NCBI GenBank assembly: GCA_049194865.1
Contig: JBLZWL010000038.1
Span: forward strand, 1 to 64,000
DNA from: Myxococcus terminator_A
Lineage (GTDB): Bacteria; Myxococcota; Myxococcia; Myxococcales; Myxococcaceae
DNA: 64,000 bases
Direction: 5' to 3'
A model generated the notes under the pieces. That model was not told the origin of the DNA, did not search any database, and saw only the letters and a program-made list of their open reading frames with translations. Every line of letters begins with the position of its first letter. Positions within the stretch are counted from its first letter, which is position 1. The translations under genes were made by a program, and so were the position numbers. Below are positions 60,898 to 64,000 of this stretch, piece by piece.

Positions 60898-62637
60898 ATG
60901 TGCCCACGCCTGTTGCTCGCGCTGCCCATGCTGCTGTTGCTCGTCCCGGGCACGGTCGGGGCCGCGAAGCGGGATGAGGCCGAGGCGGCGTACCAGGGAG
61001 CCCGGCGCGCCTACTACGCGCTGAAGGACGACGCGGCCCGACGCAAGCTGCGCCACCACTGGCTCAACGTGGTGCACAAGTTCGAGGCGGTGGCCAAGAG
61101 CCACCCCAAGTCCGAGCGCGCGCCCGACGCCCTCTTCACCGCGGGAGAGCTGCTCCAGGAGCTGAGCCGCATCTCCTTCGTCGAGGAGGACCTGAAGTCG
61201 GCCATCTCCGACTACGACAAGCTGAGCCGCGACTACCCGAAGCACCGGCTGGCGGACGACGCCGCGCTGGCCCTGGCTCGCATCCACGTCCACCGGATGG
61301 ACCGGCCCGAGGACGCGCGCCGGGTGCTGACGGACATGCTCGCCTCCAACAGCAAGGGTGACCAGACGAAGGAGCTGAAGGCGCTCCTGGCCTCGCTGCC
61401 GACGCCCAAGGGCGCCCCCGTCGCGCCGGCTCCGTCGCGCGCGAAGCCCGCCACGCCCTTCAAGGCGCCCGTGCTGGAGGAGAAGGCCACGGCGGTGGCC
61501 AAGGTCGAGACGCCGTCGGAGCGCCCGGCCTCCGCGCTGGTGGGGGCCATCGAGAAGCTGGCTCGTGAGCCGTCTCCCATCATTCCCCGCCTGGACCCCA
61601 GCGCTCCCATGAGCGGTGAGTCGTCCAGCGAGGGCAAGGGGCTGGACGAGGCGGTCGCCGCCGCGCTGGCCGCGAAGGAGCGCGACGCGAAGGCCCCGTC
61701 GATGTCGAAGGTCTCCGTGGCGCCGAAGGTCGTGGAGGCGCCGGTCGAGGTCGCCTCGTCGAAGCTCTCCACGCCGCGCCCGCCCGAGCCCGTCCAGGTC
61801 GCCGAGAAGCCGAAGGCGGAGGTAGCGCCGTCCGATCCACCCAAGCCGATTACCCGGCCCGTCGATGACGAAGTGGCGCAGGCGCGGCTCAAGGCGGTGG
61901 CGAAGCAGTCGCGCCGCGCGGAGCTGACGCTGGCGGAGCAGCTGGGCCTCAAGGTGCGGCGCGTGGTCATCGACCCGGGGCACGGCGGTCACGACTCGGG
62001 CGCCATCGGCAAGGAGGGGACGCGCGAGAAGGACGTGGCGCTCTCCATCTCCCTCAAGCTGGCGGATGAGCTGCGCGAGCGCGGGCTGGAGGTCGTCCTG
62101 ACGCGTGAGGATGACCAGTTCATCCGCCTGGAGGACCGCGCGAAGTTCGCCAACACCGAGCGCGGTGACTTGTTCATCTCCGTCCACTGCAACGCCGCGA
62201 CGAGCCGCAAGCTGCGCGGCATCGAGACGTACACGCTCAACACCTCGGCGGACCGCTACTCCATCCGGCTGGCCGCGCGGGAGAACGCGTCGTCCGAGAA
62301 GGGCATCAGCGACCTGCAGTTCATCCTGGCGGACCTGGCGACGAAGGCGAACACCGAGGAGTCCTCGCGGCTGGCGAACCAGGTGCAGCGCAGCCTGGTG
62401 ACGTCCCTGGCGAACAAGTACTCGGACATCAAGGGCCTGGGCCACAAGGAGGCGCTGTTCTACGTGCTGCTCGGCGTGAAGATGCCGGCCATCCTGGTGG
62501 AGACCGCGTTCCTGTCGAACCTGGATGAAGAGAAGCGCCTGGCCACGAGCGCCTATCAGACGGACGTGGCCAAGGCGATTGCCCAGGGGGTCGAGGACTT
62601 CCTCGGCGACCGCAACCGCGTGGCGAAGGTCGACTGA
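60898..62637 (+). CDS. amiC: N-acetylmuramoyl-L-alanine amidase, AmiC type
   Basis: A secreted peptidoglycan amidase, 579 residues, cutting the bond between MurNAc and L-Ala during cell separation. It starts with a signal peptide (to about 20), followed by a TPR-like helical domain (about 25-165: FEAVAKSHPKSERAPDALFTAGELLQ quoted in part), a long Ala/Pro/Lys linker (165-340), and the Amidase_3 domain. Zinc and catalytic residues are visible: H362 (DPGHGG), E377, H430 (SVHCNA) and E535 (VETAFLSN). The N-terminal part takes the place of the AMIN domain of E. coli AmiC. ATG at 60898. Confidence 0.92.
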   Translation: MCPRLLLALPMLLLLVPGTVGAAKRDEAEAAYQGARRAYYALKDDAARRKLRHHWLNVVHKFEAVAKSHPKSERAPDALFTAGELLQELSRISFVEEDLKSAISDYDKLSRDYPKHRLADDAALALARIHVHRMDRPEDARRVLTDMLASNSKGDQTKELKALLASLPTPKGAPVAPAPSRAKPATPFKAPVLEEKATAVAKVETPSERPASALVGAIEKLAREPSPIIPRLDPSAPMSGESSSEGKGLDEAVAAALAAKERDAKAPSMSKVSVAPKVVEAPVEVASSKLSTPRPPEPVQVAEKPKAEVAPSDPPKPITRPVDDEVAQARLKAVAKQSRRAELTLAEQLGLKVRRVVIDPGHGGHDSGAIGKEGTREKDVALSISLKLADELRERGLEVVLTREDDQFIRLEDRAKFANTERGDLFISVHCNAATSRKLRGIETYTLNTSADRYSIRLAARENASSEKGISDLQFILADLATKANTEESSRLANQVQRSLVTSLANKYSDIKGLGHKEALFYVLLGVKMPAILVETAFLSNLDEEKRLATSAYQTDVAKAIAQGVEDFLGDRNRVAKVD

Positions 62638-62643
62638 GGCTTC

Positions 62644-63138
62644 TCAGCGCAGCGCGCGCGTGAGGAGCACCGTCGCCGCGAGGCACGCCGCCGTCCTCAC
62701 GTGGTTCCACGCGGTCCAGCCCGACACGTAGCGGGCCCAGGCGACCGCGGCGTCGGCGCTGTCCGGGTTCAGCGTGGCCAGCGCGTCATTGCGCGGCACG
62801 TTGAACGCCGCCGTCACCGCGAAGCACCCGAAGAGGAAGACCGCGCCACCCAGGAGCCGCTCGCGTGAGGTGGGCTCGCTCCACGTGCCCAGGCTCAGCA
62901 GCACCAGCCCCGCGCAGGCCAGGGCGGTGCCGATGAAGGCCGCGATGAAGAGGCCCGACACCGCCGAGACGTTGATCGCCTGCATCGCGGCGATGCCTCG
63001 CGCGGCGGGCAGCCGCGTCAGGCCGCTCATCACGAAGGTCGAGAAGGCGAAGAACACGCCCGCCATCAGTCCGCTGCCCAGCACGGACACCCACGTCAGG
63101 ACTCCCAGCACCGTCTCCATCGTCCGTCCCATTCCCAT
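62644..63138 (-). CDS. DUF1772 family membrane protein
   Basis: A 164-residue integral membrane protein with four helices (about 8-32, 55-78, 92-112, 140-160), matching the DUF1772 (anthrone oxygenase-like) family: a GLMAGVFFAFSTFVM helix, AAMQAINVSAVSGLF, FNVPRNDAL and W-x-W-NHVRT near the end. The ATG at 63138 directly follows the TGA of the upstream NmrA-like gene, so translation is coupled; ATG at 63120 is an alternative. Function is unknown. Confidence 0.78.
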   Translation of the reverse strand: MGMGRTMETVLGVLTWVSVLGSGLMAGVFFAFSTFVMSGLTRLPAARGIAAMQAINVSAVSGLFIAAFIGTALACAGLVLLSLGTWSEPTSRERLLGGAVFLFGCFAVTAAFNVPRNDALATLNPDSADAAVAWARYVSGWTAWNHVRTAACLAATVLLTRALR

Positions 63139-64000
63139 TCACCGCGCCGAGGCGGCAAGCGCGAGCTCGTCCACGAAGTCCTCGAACCGCGTCGGCGTCG
63201 TATTGGCCTCGGTCCTCCCTGCCCGCGGGAGGACCCGTCCTTCGTTGAAGGCGCGCGTCATCTCGACATAGAGCGCGGCGAACGTCTCGGACATTCCGGC
63301 CTGCACGAGCGCCTGGGTCATCTCCTCCGGGGCGAGCTGGACGTACTCGAGTCCGGGCTTGCCCAGGCGCGCTCCGAGGAGGCGAGTGGCCTCGCGATAG
63401 CTGAGGTCCCGAGCGCCCAGCAGCTCGCGAATGGCGAGTCCCGTCCAGTCCCGGCGCAGCATCGCCTTCGCCGCGACGTCGGCGATGTCGCGGGACGCGA
63501 CCATGGGGACCGCGAGGTCCGGCGCCACGGAGTCCGCGTTGACGCCCTGGTGCTCGATGACGTGAAGCGCCTCGAAGAAGTTCTCGAAGAAGGACGCCGG
63601 GCGCAGCAGCAGCACGTTGGTGTCCTCCAGAGTCTTCAAGCGCTCCTCCTGCGCGTGCAGCGTGGCGAGCAGTCCGGTGCCTTCCCGTTGCTCCGCGCCC
63701 AGGCTGCTCAAGGCGACGACGTGGCGCACGCCGCTGTTCCGGAGACCCTGGATGATCGCCTCGCCCTTGCGTCGCTGGTCCGCGTGGTAGTCCGACGACT
63801 CGCGGTCCGCGGGCAGCAGGGTGTAGACGGCGTCGGCGCCCCGACACGCCTTCGCCAGGAACGCGGCGTCGCTCGGGTCTCCCACGAGCACCTCCGCGCC
63901 CCGGGCCCGGAGCTCCGCCAGACGTCCCTCGGAGCGGCCCAGCGCGCGGACTTCCTGCCCGGCCGACAACAGCAGCTCCACCACCTTCTTGCCCGTGTTC
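63139..64000 (-). CDS. NmrA-like NAD(P)-binding oxidoreductase, 5' truncated by window edge
   Basis: At least 287 residues of an atypical SDR of the NmrA/YtfG type; the start lies to the right of the window. The first visible residues, NTGKKVVELLLSAGQEV, are the end of the Rossmann GATGxxG motif, followed by AEVLVGDPSDAAFL, AVYTLLPAD, VVALSSLGAEQ and LLRPASFFENF, all typical of NmrA and YtfG quinone reductases. Catalytic activity needs the lost N-terminus. It is cotranscribed with the DUF1772 gene. Confidence 0.83.
   Translation of the reverse strand, partial: NTGKKVVELLLSAGQEVRALGRSEGRLAELRARGAEVLVGDPSDAAFLAKACRGADAVYTLLPADRESSDYHADQRRKGEAIIQGLRNSGVRHVVALSSLGAEQREGTGLLATLHAQEERLKTLEDTNVLLLRPASFFENFFEALHVIEHQGVNADSVAPDLAVPMVASRDIADVAAKAMLRRDWTGLAIRELLGARDLSYREATRLLGARLGKPGLEYVQLAPEEMTQALVQAGMSETFAALYVEMTRAFNEGRVLPRAGRTEANTTPTRFEDFVDELALAASAR

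Overview
The window is a high-GC stretch of chromosome from a myxobacterium, most probably Myxococcaceae (Myxococcus, Corallococcus or Pyxidicoccus type). The assignment rests on lineage-typical families: a SitA-like lipoprotein toxin with a double-CXXC partner, an Imm11 (MXAN_0049-type) immunity protein, a TIGR02270-type HEAT protein, MopE-like repeats, many lipoproteins and dense coding on both strands. I see no rRNA, tRNA, CRISPR array or insertion sequence.

Layout. 0-6.1 kb: the end of a Nudix gene, then an iron-uptake locus (tonB, PepSY membrane protein, TonB-dependent receptor, PiuC-type dioxygenase) with two Fur-box-like sites, one a perfect 7-1-7 palindrome. 6.1-18.2 kb: a DEAD-box helicase, a SitA-like toxin broken by an in-frame amber codon beside an intact double-CXXC gene, a metallophosphoesterase, a papain-like cysteine protease-like protein, a universal-stress/phospholipase D fusion, a GH71/99-like lipoprotein with a carbohydrate-binding module, a DNRLRE lipoprotein and a fragment of an FAD monooxygenase. 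18.4-22.4 kb: a five-gene Mla-type lipid transport operon with two different permeases and two different ATPases. 22.4-34.3 kb: a MopE-repeat lipoprotein, a complete RND tripartite efflux operon, a DUF2267 protein, glutathione peroxidase, a small membrane protein and hflKC.

34.3-41.7 kb is the accessory part. It holds a shortened RCC1 lipoprotein, remnants of a LysR regulator, an SDR oxidoreductase and a Hint domain, an orphan pseudopilin, two small Cys-containing lipoproteins, a metzincin protease with propeller repeats, and a compact phage-like lysis cassette (31-aa leader ORF, membrane coiled coil, M15 endopeptidase, holin-like protein, secreted coiled coil) that stops against a polysaccharide deacetylase fragment.

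41.7-52 kb: a 2-hydroxyacid dehydrogenase, a large protein joining a periplasmic domain to a cytoplasmic NACHT-type NTPase, ubiB and nhaA, and mutS. 52-58 kb is a minus-strand type VI secretion effector operon: DUF6484, HEAT protein, DUF2169, an active-site-less ketosynthase-like protein, an AHH nuclease toxin, Imm11 and a PAAR-like tip. 58.2-64 kb: a DUF3616 lipoprotein, two proteins without clear function, an AmiC-type amidase, a DUF1772 protein and the start-less end of an NmrA-like oxidoreductase.

The best candidates for something undescribed are the propeller-membrane-NACHT protein, the isolated lysis cassette with its short leader ORF, and the amber-interrupted SitA-like toxin. Inter-strain conflict recurs in the window (Sit-like pair, Hint remnant, T6SS cargo).
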